Source: an uncultured Nitrosotalea sp.
GTDB taxonomy: Archaea > Thermoproteota > Nitrososphaeria > Nitrososphaerales > Nitrosopumilaceae
Assembly (NCBI GenBank): GCA_946478655.1
Contig: CAMLDG010000010.1
Location: 1-8,804 of the forward strand
Direction: 5' to 3'
Length of the DNA: 8,804 bases
A program made the translations under genes and the position numbers. The notes beneath the pieces are model-generated. The model had not been told where the DNA came from, ran no database searches, and saw only the letters and a program-made list of their open reading frames with translations. How positions within the stretch are numbered: the stretch's first letter is position 1; every line of letters starts with the position of its first letter. Below, in pieces: positions 1 through 6,928 of the stretch.

Positions 1-2
1 TA

Positions 3-80
3 TCTCGTACAATCAAAGGTAAATCTGTAGAACACATGGAAGATAATCCAAAATGGCATGGTGTTGCACCAAATCCACAG
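3..80 (+). other. Transketolase N-terminal subunit tail region
   Basis: These codons encode the conserved end of the thiamine-diphosphate-binding half of transketolase (KGK...HMEDNPKWHG.APN). In split archaeal transketolases this segment is normally followed by a final helix of about 15-25 residues and then a stop. Here the helix is absent and the frame continues through a short linker (PQISPIIDLELDCQF) into the epimerase. The catalytic part of this domain would lie upstream of the window, and its partner subunit is encoded at 911-1879. Confidence 0.75.
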
Positions 81-914
81 ATATCCCCTATAATTGATCT
101 AGAACTAGATTGTCAATTTTTGATATCTCCATCTATAATTGCAGGGGACATGACCAATTTAGAAAATGAGGTAAAGAGAGCAGCTCTTGCAAGATCTGAC
201 TTTGTTCATCTTGATGTGATGGATGGAGTGTTTGTACCAAACAAAACATTTGATCATGAAAAAATAAAACAACTGCGACCAATTACACCAATTCCGTTTG
301 ATACTCATCTTATGATCACAGAACCAATAAAACACGTGAAGGACTATGTTGATGCAGGATCTGATATTATCACAGTGCATGCAGAAGTTTGTGATGAATC
401 AAGTTTTGGAGAAATACATGACATTCTACGCTCAAATTCAGTAAGTGTTGGACTTGCAATTAATCCTGATACAGAACTGCCTTTGTGGTCTGAGAAGTTT
501 ATTGAAGATCTAGATCAGCTGATAATAATGTCTGTAATCCCTGGCAAATCAGGCCAAAAATACATTGAATCTACGCATGAAAAGACACAACGAATAGCCA
601 AATTCCTGTCTGAAAGAAAATTTGAAGGCATGATTGAGGCAGACGGAGGAGTAGACTTGACAAATGTAGAGTCTTGTTTCTTGGATGGCGCAAGAGTGTT
701 TGTGGGTGGAAGTGCAATAATAGGACAAAAAGATGTTAGAGCCACAATTATTGAATTTAGGAAGAAATTGATGCATGCAAGAAGAAAACTCTTGATTCAC
801 AAAGCCCACAGCCTAGGAAGTAATGAACTTGTAAACAAATGGATAGATCTACATGAGGTAGGTAAAAAGAAGACTGAACTTTTACAGATAGCACAGGAGG
901 CAGGTTTTGCATGA
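3..914 (+). CDS. rpe: Transketolase N-terminal subunit (C-terminal tail) fused in frame to ribulose-phosphate 3-epimerase; 5' partial
   Basis: The epimerase part interconverts D-ribulose-5-P and D-xylulose-5-P in the cytosol. The frame is open from the window edge. Its first codons read TIKGKSVEHMEDNPKWHGVA, the typical end of an archaeal transketolase N-terminal subunit (family pattern VKGKGVSFMEN..KWHG.AP). About 15 residues later a complete (beta/alpha)8 epimerase starts at LISPSIIAGD. Numbering from the ATG at 36, epimerase signatures are SPS (31-33), HLDVMDG with metal/catalytic H58, D60 and M62, DTHLM with H91, MSVIPGKSGQ (165-174), EADGGV with catalytic D203, and GGSAII (224-229). The last ~47 residues (245-292) extend past the usual epimerase end and look helical and Lys-rich. 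No stop separates the two parts. A TTG at 120 would give a free-standing epimerase of normal N-terminus (MISPSIIAGD). The stop overlaps the next gene by four bases. The epimerase call is secure; that the fusion is real rather than an assembly artefact is likely but unproven. Confidence 0.85.
   Translation, partial: SRTIKGKSVEHMEDNPKWHGVAPNPQISPIIDLELDCQFLISPSIIAGDMTNLENEVKRAALARSDFVHLDVMDGVFVPNKTFDHEKIKQLRPITPIPFDTHLMITEPIKHVKDYVDAGSDIITVHAEVCDESSFGEIHDILRSNSVSVGLAINPDTELPLWSEKFIEDLDQLIIMSVIPGKSGQKYIESTHEKTQRIAKFLSERKFEGMIEADGGVDLTNVESCFLDGARVFVGGSAIIGQKDVRATIIEFRKKLMHARRKLLIHKAHSLGSNELVNKWIDLHEVGKKKTELLQIAQEAGFA
895..900 (+). promoter_or_regulatory. Shine-Dalgarno site for the transketolase C-terminal subunit
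   Basis: A perfect AGGAGG lies inside the end of the epimerase reading frame, 10 nt before the ATG at 911. It supports that start and shows that this internal operon gene is translated by a Shine-Dalgarno route, unlike the apparently leaderless genes elsewhere in the window. Confidence 0.8.
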
Positions 915-1879
915 CCGAATTTGGTGATATGCGAACTGTTTATGGTGATACTCTGATCAAGTTAGGGGAAGAAAATCCAAACATTGTGGTAGTTGGTGCA
1001 GACACTACAGATTCATTAAAGACAAGGCCATTTGGGAAAAAATTCCCAAATAGATTCTTCAATGTGGGCATTGCTGAAGCCAACCTGGTTACAATCGCAG
1101 CAGGTCTTGCAAATGAAGGAAAAATTCCATTTGCAAGTACATATGCTGCATTTCTTCCTGGTCGATGTGTTGACCAGATACGTAATGCAATAGCATATCC
1201 GACAAGAAATGGCAAAAATGGATTGAATGTAAAAATGGTTGTATCACATGGTGGTCTTAGCGTAGGTCCTGATGGTGGATCTCATCAACAGATTGAAGAC
1301 ATTGCAATAATGAGGGTTATTCCAAATCTCAAAGTTTTTGTTCCATCTGATACTGTAGCTGTGGAAAAACTAACTAGACTTTTTGCTGAAGTTTATGGGC
1401 CATGCTATATGAGACTTGCAAGATCAAAAACACCGATAATCCATTCAAAAGAACAAGAATTCAAAATGGGTAAAGGGATTGTATTGCGAGAAGGCTCTGA
1501 CTGTACCATTGTTGCATGTGGGATAACTGTTAGTATTGCACTTGAAGCTGCTGACTCTTTGAAACAAGAAGAAATATCGTGTAGGGTCATAGACATGTTT
1601 TCGATAAAACCGATTGATTCTGAAATTTTAGAAAAAGCTGCACGTGAGACTGGAGGCATAGTTACATGTGAAGAACATAACGTGATGGCAGGATTTGGTT
1701 CTGCTGTTGCTGAGACAGTATCTGAGACATACCCTGTCCTTGTAAAACGTGTGGGTGCAAAGGATCAGTTTGGAGAATCTGCAAGAGACAGTGAAATTCC
1801 TCTCTTGCTTGAAAAACATGGTATCACATCAATTCATATATCAAATGCCGTTAAGTCTATTCGGAGTCAAACCCGATGA
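911..1879 (+). CDS. Transketolase, C-terminal subunit
   Basis: This is the pyrimidine-binding plus C-terminal half of a split transketolase (322 aa, normal for the archaeal subunit). It moves two-carbon ketol units between sugar phosphates with thiamine diphosphate, working with the N-terminal subunit whose tail is seen at the window start. The Transket_pyr domain spans about residues 5-172, with NVGIAEANLV (E56 is the thiamine-activating glutamate) and the GGLSVGPDGGSHQQIED segment (H125). The transketolase C-terminal domain spans about 185-310 and includes CEEHN.M.GFGSAVAE and the DQFGESA loop. Start ATG 911 is supported by an AGGAGG site and by the ATGA overlap with the upstream stop. A DXS-like enzyme is the main alternative, but the protein has only the C-terminal half and sits among pentose phosphate genes, so transketolase fits best. 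Confidence 0.92.
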   Translation: MTEFGDMRTVYGDTLIKLGEENPNIVVVGADTTDSLKTRPFGKKFPNRFFNVGIAEANLVTIAAGLANEGKIPFASTYAAFLPGRCVDQIRNAIAYPTRNGKNGLNVKMVVSHGGLSVGPDGGSHQQIEDIAIMRVIPNLKVFVPSDTVAVEKLTRLFAEVYGPCYMRLARSKTPIIHSKEQEFKMGKGIVLREGSDCTIVACGITVSIALEAADSLKQEEISCRVIDMFSIKPIDSEILEKAARETGGIVTCEEHNVMAGFGSAVAETVSETYPVLVKRVGAKDQFGESARDSEIPLLLEKHGITSIHISNAVKSIRSQTR

Positions 1880-2541
1880 AGATATTTCTGGATACTGCAA
1901 ATGTTTCAGCAATAAAGATGTATAACGACATGGGCCTTGTAGATGGAATTACTACAAACCCATCTCTTATGGCTAAGGAGGGAGGAGATCCTCAAAAAGT
2001 CATGGAGGAAATTGTTAGAATTGTCAAAGGCGATGTTAGCTTAGAAGTACTAAGCGTGGAAACCAATGGAATGTTGGAAGAAGGCAGACGACTGAGAAAA
2101 TATGGCAACAATGTGGTTGTAAAATGTCCTCTAACACCTGATGGTCTCAAAGCCTGTAAAATATTGACATCAGAAAATATTCCTGTAAATGTTACACTTT
2201 GCTTTTCTGTAAATCAAGCCATATTGGCAGCAAAAGCTGGTGCAAAATATGTCAGTCCATTTATTGGTAGACTTGATGACAACGGTCAAGATGGGATGAA
2301 TCTTATCAGAGAAATGCACCAAGTCTTTGAGAATTATAAATTTAGTACACAAATTCTTGTTGCAAGTGTAAGACATCCTATGCATGTTGTAGAAGCTGCA
2401 AAAATTGGGGCTGATGTAGTTACACTACCACCAGATGTGCTAGGCAAGATGTTAAAACATCCTCTAACAGATGCTGGTCTGAAAAACTTTCTTGCAGACT
2501 GGGAAAAATTAAAGAAAGAAAATCCAAACATAAGAATCTAA
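1876..2541 (+). CDS. tal: Transaldolase (short, FSA/TalC-type)
   Basis: A class I aldolase of 221 aa in the transaldolase/fructose-6-phosphate aldolase family. It would move a three-carbon dihydroxyacetone unit between sugar phosphates, completing the non-oxidative pentose phosphate branch. Visible signatures are FLDTAN (D6), the GITTNPSL loop (residues 24-31, N28), Schiff-base lysine K83 in VVVKCPLT, VTLCFS (106-111), YVSPFIGRLDD (125-135) and ASVRHP (163-168). The short length groups it with TalC/FSA forms rather than the ~320 aa TalB type. The RLDD segment after YVSPF is typical of true transaldolases, although sequence alone does not settle transaldolase versus F6P aldolase activity. The ATG overlaps the transketolase stop (ATGA), with a weak GGAG at 1863-1866. 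It is the last gene of the operon. Confidence 0.9.
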   Translation: MKIFLDTANVSAIKMYNDMGLVDGITTNPSLMAKEGGDPQKVMEEIVRIVKGDVSLEVLSVETNGMLEEGRRLRKYGNNVVVKCPLTPDGLKACKILTSENIPVNVTLCFSVNQAILAAKAGAKYVSPFIGRLDDNGQDGMNLIREMHQVFENYKFSTQILVASVRHPMHVVEAAKIGADVVTLPPDVLGKMLKHPLTDAGLKNFLADWEKLKKENPNIRI

Positions 2542-2542
2542 A

Positions 2543-2561
2543 TTTTAAATAATATTTTTCT
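2543..2561 (+). terminator. T-rich intrinsic-type terminator region of the pentose phosphate operon
   Basis: The 20-bp space between two convergent genes is almost pure A/T and ends in TTTTT at 2555-2559 on the + strand. No hairpin is obvious, which is normal for archaeal oligo-T termination. On the opposite strand the matching T-rich run (about 2527-2504) falls inside the 3' end of the transaldolase gene. Confidence 0.45.
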
Positions 2562-3017
2562 CTAGTGTTTTCCTATCCATTGATATCTGTATTCTTCATC
2601 AAATAATTCTGACTTTATGTCATTGTTCGATGGTCCTTGTTTCATTCTAACTTCAAAAAATCCTAGACTACCCTTGTATGGAATTGGAACCCTGAGAGCT
2701 TGTGGTTTTCTAAGGAGAAATCCATATTTGTGACGCAAAAATTCTTCGGTAGCAAAATGTTTGTCATGGTCTTTTTTGAGCTCTTCAAGAGACTTGTATG
2801 ATTTTACATCATAGATCTCAACTTTTCCTATTATTACTCCGGTTCTAAGACTAGATTTGTCAATATCGAGTATCTCACAGACATTCTCTTTGATCTTGAT
2901 TGGTGCATGAATCAGAAATTCACCTCTAAATTTTGTGTTCCATGTTCTCAATTCTATTGTTTTCTTGCCACTGATTATCAAATCAGCATAAGGTTGTGAT
3001 ACTGATAGGCACTTCAT
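2562..3017 (-). CDS. ASCH-domain protein (putative RNA-binding)
   Basis: A 151-residue protein that is essentially one ASCH domain, a PUA-like beta-barrel fold proposed to bind RNA or modified nucleosides. The N-terminus MKCLSVSQPYADLI leads into the diagnostic GKKTIELRTW (residues 17-26; G17, K18, E22, R24), then RGEFLIHA (31-38), TGVIIGKVEI (59-68) and YGFLL (98-102). Some bacterial ASCH proteins hydrolyse modified cytidines or act as nucleases, but nothing here decides an activity. I chose ATG 3017 because the family begins directly with this strand. It lies 4 bases after the stop of the VWA gene. A GTG at 3041 would add eight non-conserved residues and overlap that gene by 20 bases. Last gene of the - strand cluster, convergent with the transaldolase gene. 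Confidence 0.85.
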   Translation of the reverse strand: MKCLSVSQPYADLIISGKKTIELRTWNTKFRGEFLIHAPIKIKENVCEILDIDKSSLRTGVIIGKVEIYDVKSYKSLEELKKDHDKHFATEEFLRHKYGFLLRKPQALRVPIPYKGSLGFFEVRMKQGPSNNDIKSELFDEEYRYQWIGKH

Positions 3018-3021
3018 TTCT

Positions 3022-4587
3022 TCAACTAGTTCCCAAAACACTCAAAACTCTTTTTGGAATGTCGCCTAGTCTGCTCACTGCAAGAGTACGTTCGTAACCT
3101 AGCCTTCTCAAGTTGTTTGCAATAACTATTGCATCTTCTGTGTCTGGTCCAAAACCTATTGCAACCATCTTTATGCCAATTGACTTGAAGTCTCTCATTA
3201 TAGAACGAACTGCATCTGGATCTGATGGCTCTCCATCTGTTAGTGTCAAAAATATGTCTGGTTTTTTTGATCTAAGAGATGGTAGTAACATGTTGTAAAC
3301 TTCTGCTAAAGGTGTACTTCCATTTGCTTTTATCTGCGCGAGTCTCTTGGCAGAAATACTATTCCATTTCAAATTTTCTGACTTGACAAGCCAGCATGTA
3401 ACTTGTCTTTGTTCTGTGTTAAACGCATATACTGAAAATTTCACCTTCAAATATTCCAAGACCTCGCACAATGCAAGCGTAGCCTTTTTGTATTGTATCT
3501 CTTGGTTTGCTATGCTAGATGAGTGGTCAAGAAGTATCACGATCTTTGTCTTGATTGCAATTTTTCTATCTGACAAGAAGGGCTTGTGGCCTTCCATGTA
3601 TGACTCTTCATCAAATTCATCTCCTGAAAAAACATGTTCCTCCTTCCAACCAGATTTCCATTCTTTGAATTTTGCTTTAAGGTGGTTTATTAGATCTGTA
3701 TCGATAATCTTTGTTTCATCTACATTTGTTACGGTGGGAGTATTTACTCCAACCACTTCATCGTTCAGGCCTTTGTTCTCTGTTCTCTTTGCCTCTTCGA
3801 GCAAAACTTTGAACTCCTCGAAGACCTCCTTGCCTTCTACAATTCTGTTGGGATCTAGTTCGCCAAAATCACTCTCGCGATATTTTGCAATCTTGTTCAA
3901 AGTCTTTACAAATTCTTGATCTGAGAGTGCCATTCCGGAACTGATTTTAGGTATTGATATTGGGATGGTCAAAAGTGGGTCTATGTCTAAAATTTTTATT
4001 ATCTCTGGGACTTTTTTTTCAAGCCAGTCAGTTTCATATTTTTTTTCAATGCTTTCTTTGACTATTTCTATAGCCAACTTGCTTGCTTTCTGAACTTTTT
4101 CATATGCACTAGGTGAGAGTTCTCCTTTGATGTCTCCTAGCAAAAAATACTGGGAGAAACCCTCTACAATTCTGCTGTTTCCATACAGTGTATTCAATAA
4201 TGGCCTGTAAAGCCAGGCAACACCATATCTGAAAATGATCTCACCGTCCATTCCTTGCCAAACTGTTCTTGCTATTGTCTCAATTCTTCTTGTTTCTAGA
4301 GTATTGAGAATAAACCCAAAAGCATGGTCATTACTGAGAATTTTATTTGAATATCTAATTCGCATTGCCTCATACCATAAGGCTGTCCTGAACTGTCTGT
4401 ATTTCTGAAAGTCTGTTCCTTGATATTTCTCTAATGGAAACATCAAAACTTTATTTTCGCGCAATTTTGTCTGTACTTCCTTTTGATCAGATATGCTTAT
4501 GGTGACAGATTCTTTTCCAGACCATCTTCTTACAAGAAATGTAGCTATCTCAAGTAATGTATCGCTTCTAAGATGTAATGATTGCAT
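3022..4587 (-). CDS. VWA-domain protein, CobT/NorD/CbbO-like partner of a MoxR AAA+ ATPase
   Basis: A 521-residue soluble protein with no signal peptide or membrane segment visible. The C-terminal ~175 residues form a von Willebrand A domain with an intact metal (MIDAS) site: DHSSS (D354, S356, S358), Thr in ANGSTPL (T425) and Asp in TLTDGEPSD (D451). Such proteins act as adaptors for MoxR-type ATPases in inserting metals or remodelling enzymes (CobS-CobT, NorQ-NorD, CbbQ-CbbO). The N-terminal region carries WYEAMR (71-76) and LNTLETRRIE (94-103), which resemble the 'HEAGH...LEDxRxE' region of related VWA proteins with the histidines lost. A charged, low-complexity linker spans about 250-345. 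The ATG shares one base with the AAA+ gene stop (TAATG), so translational coupling is expected. The partner relationship is well supported; the target enzyme is unknown. Confidence 0.85.
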   Translation of the reverse strand: MQSLHLRSDTLLEIATFLVRRWSGKESVTISISDQKEVQTKLRENKVLMFPLEKYQGTDFQKYRQFRTALWYEAMRIRYSNKILSNDHAFGFILNTLETRRIETIARTVWQGMDGEIIFRYGVAWLYRPLLNTLYGNSRIVEGFSQYFLLGDIKGELSPSAYEKVQKASKLAIEIVKESIEKKYETDWLEKKVPEIIKILDIDPLLTIPISIPKISSGMALSDQEFVKTLNKIAKYRESDFGELDPNRIVEGKEVFEEFKVLLEEAKRTENKGLNDEVVGVNTPTVTNVDETKIIDTDLINHLKAKFKEWKSGWKEEHVFSGDEFDEESYMEGHKPFLSDRKIAIKTKIVILLDHSSSIANQEIQYKKATLALCEVLEYLKVKFSVYAFNTEQRQVTCWLVKSENLKWNSISAKRLAQIKANGSTPLAEVYNMLLPSLRSKKPDIFLTLTDGEPSDPDAVRSIMRDFKSIGIKMVAIGFGPDTEDAIVIANNLRRLGYERTLAVSRLGDIPKRVLSVLGTS

Positions 4588-5402
4588 TAACTACCAAACA
4601 TTGATGTTATGATGTCATTTACTTTTTGGAATTCTACAGTGCCCCATTGTAGGTATACATTTGCAAATACTATCTCTGCAGCTTGTCTTGTCTTCATGCC
4701 CGAATCAAGTATCTTTGCAAATGCTATTGTTTCACGCAAACTTGGAGAATAGTACAGCTCTTCTACTGCAGCTGCTTGTCGTAGAATGTTTGCCAACTTT
4801 ATTCCTTGCATGATCTCTTTTTCATGTGACCCTGACGAATGCTGTTTAACTATCTGAAATTCAATATCCTCTGGTGGATAATCTAATCTGAGCCTTATTG
4901 GAAATCTGCTTAACAATTGAGGTGGTAGTTCTTTTGTACCAACATGAGATAATGGGTTAATTGTAGCTGCAACAAACCATCCTTTTGCGGCATTGACTAG
5001 TTCTCCGCCTGATTCTTTTAGAACAATCTGCCTTCTATCATCTAATGCTTCATCAAGACGTAGAAGAACATCTGCTTCTGCAGAGTTTATCTCATCAAGA
5101 TACAACATATTGCCTTCTTTCATGGATTTAACTAGAATTCCTTGTTCGAACCCAATTGCACCATTTTCTAGTGTCTTTGCTCCTACTAGGTGACTTTCAC
5201 GCGTTCTTAAACTAAAGTTAATTGATTCAAGTTTGATTCCTCGTTTTGCAGCAAATTCTCTTACTAGAGTTGTTTTACCAGTTCCTTTTGGTCCTATTAT
5301 GAGCACAAATAGATTAGCTGCATATGCCTTGTCTAAAACATCAAAGGAGTTATTCCAATCTATGTATAATGACTCTGCAAGCACAACTGTACCAAGTCTC
5401 AT
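4587..5402 (-). CDS. MoxR-family AAA+ ATPase, CbbQ/NirQ/NorQ-like
   Basis: A 271-residue AAA+ ATPase. Walker A is GPKGTGKT (37-44), Walker B is LYLDEI (100-105, D103/E104), sensor 1 is the Asn of ATINP (N149), and an Arg-finger-like residue follows in LLSRFPIRL (R166). The downstream lid has SPSLRETIAFAK (219-230), close to the C-terminal domain of CbbQ/NorQ proteins with its 'SLRET...' and 'RQAA' motifs (239-242). Family members form hexameric rings that, with a VWA partner, activate or load metal into enzymes such as Rubisco, NO reductase or cobalt chelatase. Here the VWA partner is the very next gene. The start ATG 5402 has AAGG directly against it and is 36 bp after the reductase stop, so read-through from the reductase promoter is plausible. 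The substrate cannot be told from sequence. Confidence 0.88.
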   Translation of the reverse strand: MRLGTVVLAESLYIDWNNSFDVLDKAYAANLFVLIIGPKGTGKTTLVREFAAKRGIKLESINFSLRTRESHLVGAKTLENGAIGFEQGILVKSMKEGNMLYLDEINSAEADVLLRLDEALDDRRQIVLKESGGELVNAAKGWFVAATINPLSHVGTKELPPQLLSRFPIRLRLDYPPEDIEFQIVKQHSSGSHEKEIMQGIKLANILRQAAAVEELYYSPSLRETIAFAKILDSGMKTRQAAEIVFANVYLQWGTVEFQKVNDIITSMFGS

Positions 5403-5438
5403 CCTTAATTTAAAAATGTCTTAAACGAGTTTGCAGAT

Positions 5439-6890
5439 CTAAACTTCTATCTTTGCATAGGATTCATCTAGGATGTGATGCAAAGTTTTCTGCCACATGT
5501 CAAAACCGTCTGGCTTTTTGGGGAAATTGTAGTAATGTTCAGTTAGTGTCTTGTTCTGTTGTGCAGTAAATCTGAGCCCGTCTGCTAATTTTTTGTTAAG
5601 AGCGCCCCTTATCATCATGCCTAGTTTTCCTACAGTTCCAAAGTCTGGATGCTCACCCTTGCTTATTGCTTCTACATCTAACTTGGACAAAAAGTGCTTC
5701 ATTCCATAGTTTATCTGATCATTTGTAAGTGTCTGCAATAAGCGTCTGAAAATTTCAAGACCTGCTGTTTTGTATCCATAATCATTTATGAAATCAATGT
5801 TATACTGCCAAAGACCTGCCTCGCTAACATCGTTGGCCTCAATTGCATTTACTGCATTTTTACCCAATATGGTAGCTGCAACTATTGCAGGACCTATTCC
5901 TCCGGCATCAAGTGGTTTTGGCATCCATGCCGAGTCTCCTACGAGCATGTATCCATTTGCAACCAAACAATCATTTTGTCTTCTTACGGAGACTTGCCAA
6001 TTACCGGTTACATTGTTGGAATCCATTTCATCGTCTGATAATCTTGGATTCTTGATTGCCTTGTTCATCTTTACATAATCGTTAATCAGTTTTGTGACAT
6101 CGTCATGTGCACCCAGTCTCTGATTTCTTTTTATCAGTTCTTTTTGTTGTACTCCTAGACCGATGTTGACTTTGTTTTTTCCTTTTGGAAATACCCATCC
6201 ATATCCACCAGGAGCTATGTCTTGATCAAGATGAATTATGCAATAATCTGGATCAAATTCTTTTTTGTCTTCTACTCCTTGTTCGAATTTCATGATATGT
6301 CTTCCTGTAGATTCTAAATCGTCACGGTCTATCTTTCGCTCTATCTTTGCATTTATGGATAAACCATTTCTTAGCATTGAAGTGACTCCTGTTGCATCCA
6401 CTACTATCTTTGCAGTTTTTTTGAATGGTTCATTTGTAACTAAGTTTGTTCCTTCTACTCCAACTACAGTTCCATTGTCATATAACAGGCCCCTTAGTGC
6501 TACCGAATACTGGATGTTTACTCCTGCTTTTTTTGCATCACGGAGCTGGCGTTGAGGAAGTTGCTGTCTGTTGAGCATGTACCCATCGCCATCAAAGGGA
6601 ATCGATGTTTCTCTGTCTGGAGAAAATGCCATTACGCCTTTTACTGGATGCTCAATCTCAGGATTACCCCATGCAATCTTGATCCTCTCAGTCATGTAAT
6701 CTACAGTATTCTTTCCAACTGCATCTCCACAAACCCATCCGTTGATTGTCTTTTTACCAATGGTAGGTTCTGGGTTTCTGTCAATTACTAGAATTGATAA
6801 TCTTTGTTTAGAGTAATACGAGGCTGACTGGGCCGCAATCATTCCTGCGAGGCCTCCTCCTGCTACGATAATATCGTAATCTGTTTTCAC
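5439..6890 (-). CDS. Geranylgeranyl reductase family FAD-dependent oxidoreductase (archaeal lipid saturation)
   Basis: A 483-residue flavoprotein that likely reduces the double bonds of geranylgeranyl chains in ether-lipid precursors at the membrane face. The N-terminus has the dinucleotide fold IIVAGGGLAGMIAA (7-20; GGGLAG 11-16), followed by NGWVCGDAVG with C54, a position often cysteine in archaeal GGRs. VVDATGVTS (163-171) is the second FAD contact. GGYGWVFPKG (228-237) matches the family's YxWxFP substrate-tunnel motif, and MLVGDSA...DAGGIGPA (315-335) is the conserved GD flavin motif. The start is GTG 6890: a good box A lies 24-31 bp upstream, so the mRNA is probably leaderless. Nitrososphaerota carry several paralogues, and which step this one serves cannot be said. 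It leads a co-oriented block with the AAA+, VWA and ASCH genes. Confidence 0.88.
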   Translation of the reverse strand: MKTDYDIIVAGGGLAGMIAAQSASYYSKQRLSILVIDRNPEPTIGKKTINGWVCGDAVGKNTVDYMTERIKIAWGNPEIEHPVKGVMAFSPDRETSIPFDGDGYMLNRQQLPQRQLRDAKKAGVNIQYSVALRGLLYDNGTVVGVEGTNLVTNEPFKKTAKIVVDATGVTSMLRNGLSINAKIERKIDRDDLESTGRHIMKFEQGVEDKKEFDPDYCIIHLDQDIAPGGYGWVFPKGKNKVNIGLGVQQKELIKRNQRLGAHDDVTKLINDYVKMNKAIKNPRLSDDEMDSNNVTGNWQVSVRRQNDCLVANGYMLVGDSAWMPKPLDAGGIGPAIVAATILGKNAVNAIEANDVSEAGLWQYNIDFINDYGYKTAGLEIFRRLLQTLTNDQINYGMKHFLSKLDVEAISKGEHPDFGTVGKLGMMIRGALNKKLADGLRFTAQQNKTLTEHYYNFPKKPDGFDMWQKTLHHILDESYAKIEV

Positions 6891-6912
6891 AGCGAAAAAA
6901 CAGGATCCACTC

Positions 6913-6921
6913 TATTTAAAA
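6913..6921 (-). promoter_or_regulatory. Box A (TATA element) of the reductase-led operon
   Basis: The - strand reads TTTTAAATA, spanning -31 to -24 from the GTG of the reductase gene. This is the distance expected for TBP binding when transcription begins at or next to the start codon. The element is nearly palindromic, so it might also support transcription rightwards into 6929-7042. Confidence 0.65.
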
Positions 6922-6928
6922 GAACCGT

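Noticed and set aside
3018..3041. GTG 3041 as the start of the ASCH gene
   Set aside because: It adds eight residues not expected for the family and overlaps the VWA gene by 20 bases; ATG 3017 sits 4 bases past that stop and starts the fold directly.
3347..3919. 190-aa open frame on the + strand
   Set aside because: It is antisense to the VWA gene, Ser/Phe-rich as expected from the complement of a Lys/Glu-rich protein, and shows no domain.
3022..5402. Naming the AAA+/VWA pair CobS/CobT (cobalt chelatase)
   Set aside because: Both are CobS/CobT-like in type, but no CobN or other cobalamin gene is nearby and the ATPase lid looks more like CbbQ/NorQ, so the specific function is unsupported.
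5403..5438. A separate promoter for the AAA+ gene
   Set aside because: TTTAAG and TTTTTAAATT are present but centred about 21 and 10 bp before the ATG, too close for a leaderless start; co-transcription is simpler.
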